39,232 nucleotides of DNA from Beroe ovata (lineage: Eukaryota > Ctenophora > Nuda > Beroida > Beroidae), in contig CAMPET010000114.1 in assembly GCA_946803715.1 (NCBI GenBank), positions 3,588 through 42,819 on the forward strand. The letters are read 5' to 3'. This document shows, in pieces, positions 1-10,512 of this stretch. The notes beneath the pieces were generated by a model that worked only from the letters and a program-made list of their open reading frames with translations, was not told the DNA's origin and did not search any database. A program made the position numbers and the translations under genes. Position 1 is the stretch's first letter. Every line of letters begins with the position of its first letter.

Positions 1-860
1 TGTGTGTGTGTCTGTGTGTGTCTGTGTGTCTGTGTATGTGTGTCTGTGTGTGTTTCAGTGTCGTATAGCAGCCCACCACCTTCCCTCATTAATCTTATTA
101 TCGCCCTCTGCCCGCCCGTATGTGTGCCTACTGCATCAATATGTGAGGAGATGAGTGTATCACAGAGGATATAGAAATAATATCCCATCCAAAGAGTAAT
201 TCATCAAATTTTAGATTCATCAAACTTGGGATTTATATATATTCGCAAATCTAATTAAATCTGCGATTATTCAGATTTGATCTAATCTAATCACTGTGTA
301 ACCACAACCTAGTCTCCACGACGGATATAGAAACGTGACAAACACGAATTGTGGGATTTGTTTGGAGATACCACTCACTCACACAAACTCTCTGGAATCC
401 CACATAATTCTATTTTAAAGTTTTAACCCCCCCCCCNTGTGTCTGTGTGTCTGTGTGTGTCTGTGTGTGTCTGTGTTTCAGTGTCGTATAGCAACCCACC
501 ACCTTCCCTCATTAATCTTATTATCGCCCTCTACCCGCCCGTATGTGTGCCTACTGCATCAATGTGTGAGGAGATGAGTGTATCACAGGGGATATAGAAA
601 TAATATCCCATCCAAAGAGTAATTCATCAAATTTTGGATTCATCAAACTTGGGATTTATATATATTCGCAAATCCAATTAAATCTGCGATTATTCAGATT
701 TGATCTAATCTAATCACCACAACCTAGTCTCCACGACGGATATAGAAAGTAGAAACGTGACAAACACGAATTGTGGGATTTGTTTGGAGATACCACACAC
801 TCACACAAACTCTCTGGAATCCCACATAATTCTATTTTAAAGTTTTAACCCCCCCCCCAT
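1..860. repeat. Direct duplication of about 430 bp with a single N between copies
   Basis: Positions 1-436 and 438-860 are near-identical copies differing by scattered substitutions and one short indel, separated by the N at 437 next to a C-run. Each copy carries a TG tract, the same 59-base exon of the DIL gene (59-117 and 482-540; peptides SYSSPPPSLINLIIALCPP and SYSNPPPSLINLIIALYPP) and the same intron. Only one copy can be used in a linear transcript if the phase (1 in, 0 out) is to be kept. Confidence 0.85.
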
Positions 861-3800
861 ATCCTTCTCCTAACACTGGCACTTTGCCAGGAGTGTCCAG
901 CTACAATGCTGTGCCCGACTTATGCCGTGTACGCCATTCTCCACGAGTCTGCTGGGGCAACAGAACAACAGTGTATCTCCACGTTCAACTACGTCATTGA
1001 CAACTACCTCGCTGCCATACAGGTAGGTCTGTAGTCTGTACAGTGTATACTACATTATCGGAAGCGTGTGATAACGGGGACTAGACAACTTCCTCTACCC
1101 CAAAAATCTAAACTCTTCGAAGATTTAAAATGTATCTTAGTCGATTTACCCAATTGAGTTGCTGAGGTTGCGATCGAACTCCCTGGAACTGTGGTAGTAA
1201 TCAATCAGTAATCAGTATAGTTTCCTGCTCTCAAATACCACTCGTTCTTGATAACACGTTCTTACTCCTGCAGTCAAGCAAGGAATATGTCGGGGGTTCC
1301 CTCTTCTGGCTGACGAACACGTGTGAACTGCACCACCTGGTACAGAACCACCCTCTCCTGGCTCACGTGGGACAACAGGTACATGATACCAGGTGGTATC
1401 ACAGGGTGGTATCAGACCTCAAGAGAGAGGGGGGTTACACAACATTGAATCATTCCACACTCTGAGGAATAAGAACAATAGCCACCCCAAACTCACATGG
1501 TATTCGTGTCAGGTGGTACAAATATTGCATTATTCCTGGGTGATAAGAATGGTCACATGAATATTATGTTGCCTCCACACACATGAAACTTGGCACATAT
1601 ATTATATGTTCCGGCCCTTGCTTTCCATGCTGGCAGAATGTTATTGAGGTGGTCGTGGTGGAAATAGCTTTTCATACGAAAACCCATAGAATCTTCATAA
1701 ACAAGATCTAGTATAATACCTGTCATGAGCAATGAATATAACATGAATGATCATCCCGTCATGAGCAATGAATATAGGAATATAACATGAATGACCATGA
1801 CGCTATACAATCACTTGTACCTCAAGAGTAATCCCTATATGCTGTATCTCAGTAGTTCTGATGAAAACACACTGTCAGGTGGATCTGGGTCCGGTTGTCA
1901 AGGTTGCTATCAAGTCCAGCATAGAGTCCTGCACCACTCTCCTCACTCCCTACCTTTCCATGTTCCTCCTCGACTCAGACGTGGACAGCAAGCTGCCAGA
2001 GGAGGCTGTCATGAAGGTAACTGCCTCTTACATAAGAATGTCAGAATTCGACATTTTCCTGACGAGATAGCTCGGAAATTCCTCCAAATTCGTGTTCTAC
2101 GGCAAAAATTAGCCTGGAAACACTTCAACCTATAGTTCTGTCGAGTGATAATTTTTTGGTGATTTTCTAACGTCAAAGGTTTGGGATTTTGTTTCGCGAT
2201 TCCACTCGGTTGCGTGGAATGACCAAAAATTTTTCTCCAGATTTTCAAATAACGCTAACCGACTCCTAGGTATTTTTGGACGCTGAATCGATTGCAACTG
2301 GAATTTTTGCGCTATTTTGCTTCCCTGAGTCGTTCTCAGAGACCTCTTTTCTCACTTCCTGTCTCTATATCTTCTGTCTGACATCATGTATCTGACAGGC
2401 TGACAGTCAAGGATCTACATGTGGCGATCTGCTGGTGGACAGGGAGGAAATGGCATCCCTCCTGACTGAGCCACTCGACGAACTGATTAACCGACACGGT
2501 GCTTTCCCCGATGATCGGCGGGTAAGCTACTATGACGTCATGATCTATTTGTTCGACCGTTTACTCGGTTTGTCCGTCACGAAATTCCGACATCATACTG
2601 CGTTAAGCCCTTGCAGCTAGCTCATGATAGGATGGCGTCGCGGTACAGATTCTATAACACTTCTAGGCACTACAAAATGAGAAATTCCAATTTGTGGTAG
2701 CTAAGATAATATAGTATAGACGTACCTATAATCTATATTTTGCTAATAACATGGACTCCAAATCATAGATAGTGTTGACAGTTTTGTGTCACATTTCATG
2801 TCTGATGACAGCTACCCTAGTCTCTTGGGAAATAATGACCCCAACTCCAACTGATAATAATTTTGTCTGATAGCACAAACACATACATAGATACTAGATA
2901 GGTAGCAGATGGTATGGCAATAATATGCGAATTTTCGTCCTCGACACTGCATGTCACAGCACCCCGCCCTGATACAAACCAAGCCTCCATATGGTCATAT
3001 CAGAACCAGTATTATCAGAATACCAGAATATCAGATCGTTATTATCAGATCTTTATTATGGTGATGGGTGACTGGGTGTGATGATGGGTGTGATTTTCAG
3101 CGAATTTCCGAAAGATTCGTTAGAAAGTGTGTATCATGACCGACAACCGTATGGTAATGACAATTATGTCCGGTAATGACAATTATGTCCGGTAATGACA
3201 CCATTCGTTATTCAAATGGTAGTATCGTGAAACAAATGATAATGATATAGCGCAAACAGAAGTACCAGAAGTTTTGTATTGTTCGAGCTGTTGTAGACTG
3301 GTAGTAGAATTTATGATGCAATTGTTGAAGTAGGGCGGCACTCCTTTTAAACTTAGCCACCTCGGCTAGCACAGAGAGGGCTCGTTTGTGAACACAGTAC
3401 GTATCATATTATTAGAGAGCCACATACCTACTCAAATAGGGTTCGTTATACCGTGGTGAATGTTTCGAGTACAATGAATATACCTATCCGGTATCCATAT
3501 ACTGGACTGTTGTAAACGTCGTGTAGACGTGTCGTGTTTGCTGTATGTCGTATGAGTGGTATATTCGAACTCTGTAACAGAAGGGTATCAGTGTTCATGC
3601 GATTACGATGAATCAGTATGTTCGTTTGTATTTTGTTTGTGTGGGTGTATGTGCTTCTGTCTGTGTGTTTGAGCGTATGTTCGCGATCCTCCAGATCAGA
3701 ATATGTGTTACATGGCTAATGTGTTACCGATATCAAGTTACTACCACAGCCACAAACCGTTATGTGTTACTGCAATTACTTTTGAAATCTGAGGAAGTGT

Positions 3801-4749
3801 TATATGCAGTGGTTGAACACACTGTTTAGGAGGGCACTGTTTAAAATGTCACTGTGTAGCAGCTGCTGAATGCTGTTATAGGATGCGGTCTTTGATCAGT
3901 GGTTACTCCCCCCTCCCCCCTCCCCCCTCACCGTTGAAAATAACCATTGTTTCTTGATATATCTATGAAAAAATAGTGGGATTAATAACCTCAAATCATG
4001 TGTTATGAAAACGGTATAACATCATCTTATTGCATTGCAATGACAGTCGTGTATAATTGTACTGTAGGCGTATGATCAGAACTGCACAAATAACTGCACA
4101 AAGAAACGTGCTTTGTCACATCCTGTTCTGAAATACAAGATCATGGGTGGTTGATAACACGTGATCCATGTTTTCAGGTTTATCACGTGATATCAGTGCT
4201 GTCTGTCATTGTGACTCTTCTACACCGACTACTCGTTCCAGAGGAAGCAAGGAGAGTCATTGTCGATCACCTCCTAGCGTTCATCAACACATGGCTGTCA
4301 AATGCGGTAATGTGCATACACACACACACACACACACANCTGTTCTGAGTGAGTAATGCATGATTTCGTTGTTGTGGTATTTAGCATTGATCCAAATCCA
4401 ATGCCCGTTTTCCATTCATGCTACACTGGTGAGTGGTGACCTTCACATCCTACCGGAAACATGGTTTTCAGTGACACCCGAGGTAGCAATAACCACCAAC
4501 TACGGAAATAAGGACTCGCAAATCCCAGTGGTTTGTAGCTTCACGCAGAGTAGCATGGCTGACCCTTCTACAGTGGCTATTAAGGACATGCAGGGGCAGA
4601 CTGTGGCTTCTCTGCCGATAAGCAGCTCCTCCGATTCTAGTGCCTCATTAAATGTGAATCTTAACTTCGTTGGGAAAACGACCTTGAAACTTGTGGTGAC
4701 GTATCCAACAGCTACTGTGAAGGAAAGCATTCCATTCGTGGTATGTGAA

Positions 4750-4782
<33 letters not shown>

Positions 4783-7700
4783 ATTGAGGTGAGATTAGTG
4801 TGAGACTCATGGAGTTGTCGACACCGGGGGTAAAACCTGAACTAACTCAGTGTAGTTGAACCAACTCAGCCCAGATTGCACGGAAACCACAGATATTCTT
4901 GACACCATCTCTTGACACCATCTCTCTCTCAGATAATGGAAGATAAGAAGTTGTGCAAGTCGTTGTGGGGTGTGCGGTTACAGAGACGACTAGATCAGCT
5001 GGAGCAGTGGTGCGATAGGAATGGGATTGGAACTCCGCTATACCGATACATGTCACATCTCATACAGGTGACCGGCGCACCCCAAAATATAATCCATCCC
5101 AAATGAACAAAAGTACCTTTAGTGTAGCGTTTTATTGACCTAATATTCAGCATTTTTAAATACTACATGCCTACTGAAAAACGGCTATAACTGAACAACT
5201 CTCTTTTGCAGTTTACTATCTACCTATATACCAGACTTCCCAAGTTTATTTCTTGTTCTGTACCAATTATATCTAGACTTCCCCTTTATCCCACTTATAT
5301 CTACTACTATACAGTGGTAGTCCCTGCTACATGCATATGATCTGTAATACACTGCTTCTCTACTTTTGATATAGCAAGGCAGTGTGTATAATAGCAAGGC
5401 AGTGTGTATGATCGCTAATGACCTGTATCTGATAATAGGAGTAGGTTTTTGCCGCGAATGTCCACTTTTATGAAGAGTGGACATTCGCGGAAAAAAACCT
5501 GTACCTACCTCCAGTGCAGACCTATTATACGGTCGTCAAATAGACCGAACCAAATAAACATACTTTCCCGTAATATGCACTGTGCATATTATTATTCCTG
5601 TATGTGACTTGAAAAGTTTCCTTCTATACACGCATTCCATTATTAGCTCCCGGATGAATAACAATAAGTTTGTGTGTGTACGTATGCGTGTCTGTGTGTA
5701 GGTGTCTGTGTGTGTTTGTGTTTTCGAATTCATGCCCCTTGCTATATTAGCTATTAATAACAATAGTTACCAAGTTACACATCAGGAGTGTGTGTAAGCC
5801 GTGAATGATGAGTTTTATTGTTATTTCTCAGGCATTTATCATCAAGCCACAAGGGTAGGGGTTGTTATACATAGTCTAGTGTATGTACTGTGTATATAGG
5901 TACATGGGCTTTAAGATTTTCAAAAAGTTTGGTCCCGGACCCAAATCATGGAATCATATTGGACATTTGCAAAATTCTACACGGCAAGATATACCCCCTA
6001 TGACACATGACACGTGACAGAATAGGGAGTCATCACGTGACATTGTTCAGATAACGGAAGTGCTGCGCGCGCCCAAGTACGGTATGGACCAACTGGCTGA
6101 CATGTTACAACGCTGTACCGAGCTCAACTCACTGCAAGTTGGAACCATCTTGAGGAAGTACAAACCATCCTCGGATGAGCAGCCCGTATCTAAGGGTAAG
6201 TTCTTAGGGAATGAACGGGAGTTGGGGGAGTAGTGGGGAATTGTAGAGAGTTTAGGGAACTGTAACAGAAATAATGTGAATATTAGGGGAAGTGTTGAAG
6301 CTGTTTTTGTTGATGATATGTACACTGTGAAGCTCTACTCAGCCACATGTATGATAGCACCATGACAGAGGCCAGTCCTAGCAGCAGTAACCCTGACCAC
6401 AATGGTAACCCTGACAACAGTGGTAATCCTGACAGTAATGGTAACCATGGCGAGTGGAACGTACTTTCTACATCCTGATGGGAAGGGTGCGGATATGGAT
6501 GTGGTTCAGAGCATGGCAGCTAATTTCAGTTTGATAAAGCTATCACGGTGCCTGCAAGACGCAGCTTGCTGTGGGAAGAGTTCTGTTACCGACCGTACAT
6601 TTCAGATTTGTTGTTCATGTTGTCCGAGACATTGGCCGGGAATGCGCTGACTGTCTGTTTTATCCACGTCTCTCAAGCCGATGCTAATGAGATAGAGTCG
6701 AAGTGTGCTCCCGGGAGAGATTTCAAAACTTAACAACCGCCGTTGCAAGGTGAAGAGGAAGTTATTGTCGGTAATGGAGAAAAAAGCGCGGGAATCTATT
6801 CGTGAAAATGAGGAGCAGCTGAAGAAGACGATGGAAGATACGCCCTACGCTGTTATCCGGTGTGCTCAGATTAAAAACTGCGAACAGATTCTTAACTTTG
6901 TTCAGTTGTTGAAACAGAGCTGTGAATAGTTTTATCGTTTCACCTTGACTAATAACTAATGTTTGCCATTCTCCTTTTATATGTTGGGACTTGGGAGGTA
7001 AAGGCATCTGTAGAAAAGCTTGTATTTATCCACTGCAATTTATTACTGTATTTGTCTGTATTTAATATATTGAACTGTTTTTATCGTCTATATTCTATCC
7101 ATTATATTTTACTTCTTATTGCTTGCGTATGACGTACAACACTGCTATAATGTATGACGCACAGCCATTATGCTGTCTATTCCGTTTTTAACTACGATTC
7201 ACAAGATACAAACTCGATTAATTTCAGAGTTCATTGAGGCAGCCATCTCAATAACAGAATCGACTGTAGATGTGAAGCTGCGTGGTGAAGGGGAAGCGAT
7301 TCAGCTACAGATTCAGGATCCGATAATACGATATCCAGTACATAAAATAACAGCATGTAACCATGAAAACGGTCTGACCGATTCTACCCTTGCATTCCTG
7401 GAGAATGTCTGCAAGAGTGGTGAGAAATTGATTCACAATGATCTCTGGAATTCCAGCTGTTGAATCCCAAAATTCCGCATTTTTGTTTTAAACTTATCAA
7501 CACTACTTATTACAATCAAATTTGAGGTACCGAAGCCTCAATAGCATGTGATAAGGCAGAGTCAGCCGCCAGGGTCATAGATAGGCTACTGACTATAAAC
7601 ACCACTTCCAAACCCACAAAGACTCATTGGCAATTGCCAATTGGTGAGGAAGTGTTGTTTGGAGTGCTTCATACACACGTGTCACCTCTTTCTGTGTTGA

Positions 7701-8930
7701 GTGAGGGAGCAATACTCCCTATTTCAGTGTTCATTACATTTGACATTGAACTTGGGAGCGATACTCCCCTTGCTTCATCCTTACCCTCAACACCTTCTGC
7801 CGCTGATTCATTTCAGAACGGTTGCCACCTCTGTCATTGCTGTTTGGTGTGTAACCCNTACTTGCCAAAATGTCAGACTTTTACACGACACAAACATCTT
7901 TATCGTATTAGATATCCACAAACGGGTTAAAATTTCAGTTGATAAACCAAGATCTGGAAGTCAGAGTATCTTGGAGCAATGTGACATCGTGACATATACG
8001 ATACAAAAAGACGATTTATCGCTCGGAGTTAGTATTGTTGGCGGGAAAGACTCGACAAACTCACACTTGGGGATTTTTGTGAAGAACATCTTCAGAGACG
8101 GAGCTGCATTTGAGGTTGGATGAGAATGAATTGTCTGATTGTGACCCAACTGAAGTCATGGGATTCCAGGTTGACGTATTTCCATGGTAACAACAGATGT
8201 ATATCTATCCCAGGATGGTCGACTAAAGCCGGGTGATCAGATACTCCAAGTTGGCGGAATATCCACTGACGACATCACACAGGAAGAAGCGGCATCTCTT
8301 CTCGACAAACGTGGACCAACTGTTACCATAACAGTTGCCAAAATGGCAGCGGCGTACTACGGCATTTTCAGCGAGGAAGGTAAATAAACTTTCTCACTCT
8401 CTCTTCACCTGTTTTCTTCCTCCGCACATTAAAACCCTCATTCTCCCCTCTGACTAACGAACAAGGTCCGTGTTTCAGGAGCCTCGAGGACCTCGTCCCA
8501 GCAGTCCAGCCCTAACACCCCCTCCCCCTCGACTCCCGCGCACACCGCGGACATCCGGTCCCCAGTATTCCCGGAGCGGCCGAGCTCCACCTCCCTGGAC
8601 GGCGACGTGGAAACGGACGAAGATGAACTTCTCCTCAAGATACTTGAGCAGGAAACATCCGGTCTTATCATCCACGAGTCAGAGTCCGAGGAGGTGTTTC
8701 CCAGCAACAATGGAACTCTGAAAAAAGACGGGACTCTCAACTCGTGTACGAGTTTCAACGAGGAAGTCGTTTTCGGGATTGAATCGGCAAATGTGAGTTT
8801 CGATGCGGTGGAAGCAATGCTTATTTCAGATGAAGAAGATAGCTTTGTGGTGGGTAATAGCGAGCCGATTATTCTGCCACCTAGCCCCCCGAGTGTACCA
8901 CTGAACTTCAGAATCTCTGATGAGGTTTGA
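59..8930 (+). CDS. DIL-PDZ scaffold protein, afadin/Radil-like (5' truncated, multi-exon)
   Basis: Exons that join in phase are 482-540 (or its duplicate 59-117), 891-1022, 1274-1378, 1879-2016, 2399-2521, 4178-4306, 4933-5067, 6051-6195, an optional 7228-7419, 7939-8114, 8214-8379 and 8479-8930 (TGA). Exons up to 6195 encode a dilute (DIL) domain. Its hallmarks are FWLTNTCELHHL (1274-1378), LLAFINTWLSNA ending at 4306, and RRLDQLEQWC plus SHLIQ (4933-5067). The exons at 7939-8379 encode a PDZ domain with LGIFVKNIFRDGAA, DGRLKPGDQ and VAKMAAAYYGIF, which resembles the afadin PDZ. The last exon is Ser/Pro-rich and acidic and ends ISDEV. Afadin, canoe and Radil link Ras/Rap GTPases to junctions and the cell cortex; their RA/FHA parts would lie left of the window. 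The short tail after the PDZ is more Radil-like, so the subfamily is open. The donor at 8115 (GTTGGA) is weak but joins AFE to DGRL exactly as the family expects. Confidence 0.85.
2522..4177 (+). other. Large intron of the DIL gene, no gene seen
   Basis: This spans the donor GTAAGC after 2521 and the acceptor TTTTCAG before 4178. It contains a short tandem repeat at 3153-3200 (a 19-base unit, about 2.5 copies, built on GGTAATGACAATTATGTCC) and a C-rich stretch near 3907-3928. The small ORFs in it have no recognisable content. Nothing else can be supported. Confidence 0.5.
3153..3200. repeat. Short tandem repeat, 19-base unit x about 2.5
   Basis: GGTAATGACAATTATGTCC occurs twice head to tail and is followed by a partial third unit. 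It lies in an intron of the DIL gene. Confidence 0.85.
4316..4338. repeat. AC microsatellite next to a single N
   Basis: A run of alternating A and C directly follows the DIL exon 4178-4306 and ends at an N at 4339. The N probably marks an unresolved repeat length. Confidence 0.85.
4360..4803 (+). other. Orphan ORF inside a DIL-gene intron: signal-peptide-like start plus beta-rich domain
   Basis: A 147-codon ORF lies wholly inside the intron 4307-4932. It begins MISLLWYLALIQIQCPFSIHA, which looks like a cleavable signal peptide. It continues with a Ser/Thr/Val-rich stretch of about 100 residues in alternating hydrophobic pattern with two cysteines, like an Ig-type or other beta sandwich, and then runs into a TG microsatellite read as CVCVCV. 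A good donor (GTATGTG) at 4741 would end an exon just before the microsatellite, and TTTTCAG at 4465-4471 could open one. The 269-base segment 4472-4740 is out of phase with the DIL exons on both sides, which join perfectly without it. It may be the first exon of a nested gene, an alternative exon or a chance ORF. No family is recognised. Confidence 0.3.
5443..5500. repeat. Inverted repeat / hairpin in DIL-gene intron
   Basis: The arms 5452-5466 (CCGCGAATGTCCACT) and 5476-5490 (AGTGGACATTCGCGG) are perfect reverse complements around a 9-base loop. An outer pair, AGGTTTTT (5443-5450) and AAAAACCT (5493-5500), extends the stem past a small mismatch. It lies within the intron 5068-6050 and is probably a fold-back element. 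Confidence 0.85.
6369..6929 (+). pseudogene. Kinesin-motor-like remnant with frame changes, inside DIL-gene intron
   Basis: Three overlapping reading frames read in series like the C-terminal part of a kinesin motor followed by a charged coil. Frame 1 (about 6456-6570) has DMDVVQSMAANFSLIKLSR, like the switch II helix alpha4. Frame 2 (6530-6733) has SDLLFMLSETLAGNALTV followed by IHVSQADANE, like 'LLQDSLGGN..T....VSP...N..E'. Frame 3 (6705-6929) has VKRKLLSVMEKKARESIREN and stops at TAG. No DLAGSE motif or upstream motor was found. The exon-like start at 6369 encodes NPD-x-x-G repeats. It is compatible in phase with the DIL exon ending at 6195, and a 71-base intron 6459-6529 would join it in frame to frame 2, so an alternative terminal exon is possible. 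Family call is by eye. Confidence 0.4.
7228..7419 (+). CDS. Candidate in-frame cassette exon with PTB/PID-like sequence
   Basis: This is a 192-base open segment bounded by ATTTCAG and GTGAGA. It enters and leaves in phase 1, so it can be included between the DIL exon ending at 6195 and the PDZ exon starting at 7939 without changing frame; skipping it is also in frame. The peptide has the alternating-strand pattern of a phosphotyrosine-binding core: VDVKLRGEGEAIQLQI, then YPVHKITACNHE, then STLAFLENV, comparable to the 'HPLHRISFC...AFI' part of PTB domains. Only about 64 residues are present, so it would be a partial domain unless other exons contribute. PTB assignment is by eye. Splice borders, phase and length are seen directly. 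Confidence 0.5.
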
Positions 8931-10512
8931 CCAATAATCATGATGGCATCATATTTTATGAGTTTTTATCCGATCATATATGGCTGATTTATGGTTTTAT
9001 GTTTAGTTTCTGATATAAGACAGTTTAATATGTATGCATGTAAATACCTGATAACCCAGTATCTCATTAAACAAATAGGTTCTTCAATCATAGACTATGC
9101 TTTCAAATTATTCAGTGATTGTTATGTTTCAAACAAACCTTATTCAGAGTTTACGAGAGAAACTATTGTTGATTAAATAGTGATTAAACTAATCAGCGAT
9201 ACCGATAGTTATGCTCATAAAATCAAGAAAATTTAATCGCATGATACTCTTCTTTTTCCCGATTTTCATTTCCGAATTCTGAGGGCTTATTTTTTCGAGG
9301 CTTTCGAAGGGGAACTTTATTTTGATATCTTATTCTTCCGATGTTTTAAAACTGACCTGCAGTAGAATTCTATGATTTGTTGATATTTCGAGAAATTATC
9401 AGTTATTTTATAATTTTCATTCATTTTTATACGATATACAATTACATGGCTGTTTCAGAGTTTGATAATTGATATATTCGTCACATATCAGAGTGTTTCA
9501 TCGCGGAAGCCTTATATTATATCAGATACTTTCCAATTATAATCCAATATTGCAAGTGATATTTTGGCATTTTCAGTTATACTTATAAGACTGTAGGTAA
9601 TTGTTCATACAATTAGAAGGCGTCTATACTCTATAATCTTTGACTGTGAGTATGTTTTCACAGCGCTCTTATCTGCTCTGAGCTTATTACCTATTGGAAT
9701 ATTCGATTCAGTTTGTGATCATATAATGCTTGCCAAACAACTTGATTCGCCGATCCGATCCCATTGATCCTGTTGACACCTAGTTCGCTTCGATGTGTCA
9801 CTTGATAGATCAAGTTGATTGAAGATTTTCATTATACTATTATGCTTGTGTGCACAAGTTGCGCGCTCCAGCTGTTCTACTTCTATAGTCAGAGTCTATA
9901 CTCAGTGAACTGAAAAGTCCAAACTTGAAACTTGGCTGCATCGATGCAGATAGCCCCTGTCTATGGTCTAGAATTTCATTGCATTAATGCATTGCGCGCG
10001 CGCCGCAAATTATTCTGCGTCAGCGAGCTGGGCCTAGCATCGCCAGGCAAGCACCACGGAGGTACTATACGCGCAGCGCGCGATTTATTTGGGTCACGCA
10101 GCGCGCGGGAACATAAAAACGTGACCCAAATACTCCAGCTACGCGTCTGCTTTTTACGACTTTTTATATCATCGAGTAATTAAGGGGCGCGCATCGTGTG
10201 CACATTTCTAAAACGGACATGGACATAAGAAAAAACAGTGTAAATTGGACAGTTTCTAATTTAGACACATAACTAATTCAAATGTACTGAGTAGTGAGTA
10301 GTTTAGGAACTAAATAAAACCATGTGGCCCTACAATCTTACAATATTCCATCGTCTTTTTTTCATTCAAATGGGAATTTTTTAATATTTAATGCATTATT
10401 TGTTAAAATTATAACCCTCGAATGATGTTTGAGTGGCACCTTACCTTTGTGATAAATCCTAATCACCACAAATCATATTATTGTGTGATTTGCAATATCC
10501 TCAGAATGATCT
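8931..10512. other. Gene-free interval between DIL-PDZ gene and XK-related gene
   Basis: This AT-rich flank holds the 3' end of the DIL-PDZ transcript and the 5' side of the XK-related gene. Around 9985-10110 it becomes CG-dinucleotide-rich (repeated GCGCGC). A 13-base inverted repeat lies at 10086-10132. The 83-codon ORF over 9932-10183 covers this GC-rich patch and has no recognisable content. No exon was found. Confidence 0.5.
10086..10132. repeat. 13-bp perfect inverted repeat (hairpin)
   Basis: TATTTGGGTCACG (10086-10098) and its reverse complement CGTGACCCAAATA (10120-10132) flank a 21-base GC-rich loop. It lies about 380 bases upstream of the XK-related ORF in a CG-rich patch. It could be a fold-back element remnant or a regulatory structure; function is unknown. 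Confidence 0.85.

Noticed and set aside
3608-3829. 73-codon ORF rich in Cys and Val
   Set aside because: The composition follows a TG-rich stretch within an intron; no splice borders fit the DIL gene.
5834-5856. Micro-exon AFIIKPQ after TTTCTCAG
   Set aside because: It has an acceptable acceptor, but including its 23 bases breaks the frame. The DIL exons at 5067 and 6051 join correctly without it.
7634-7930. 98-codon ORF with an N and the palindrome TTGGCAATTGCCAA just before it
   Set aside because: The ORF crosses an N, is low in domain-like pattern and lies in the intron before the PDZ exon at 7939. The palindrome alone is not evidence of function.
9932-10183. 83-codon + strand ORF upstream of the XK-related gene
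   Set aside because: It covers a CG-rich patch with an inverted repeat and has no recognisable content.
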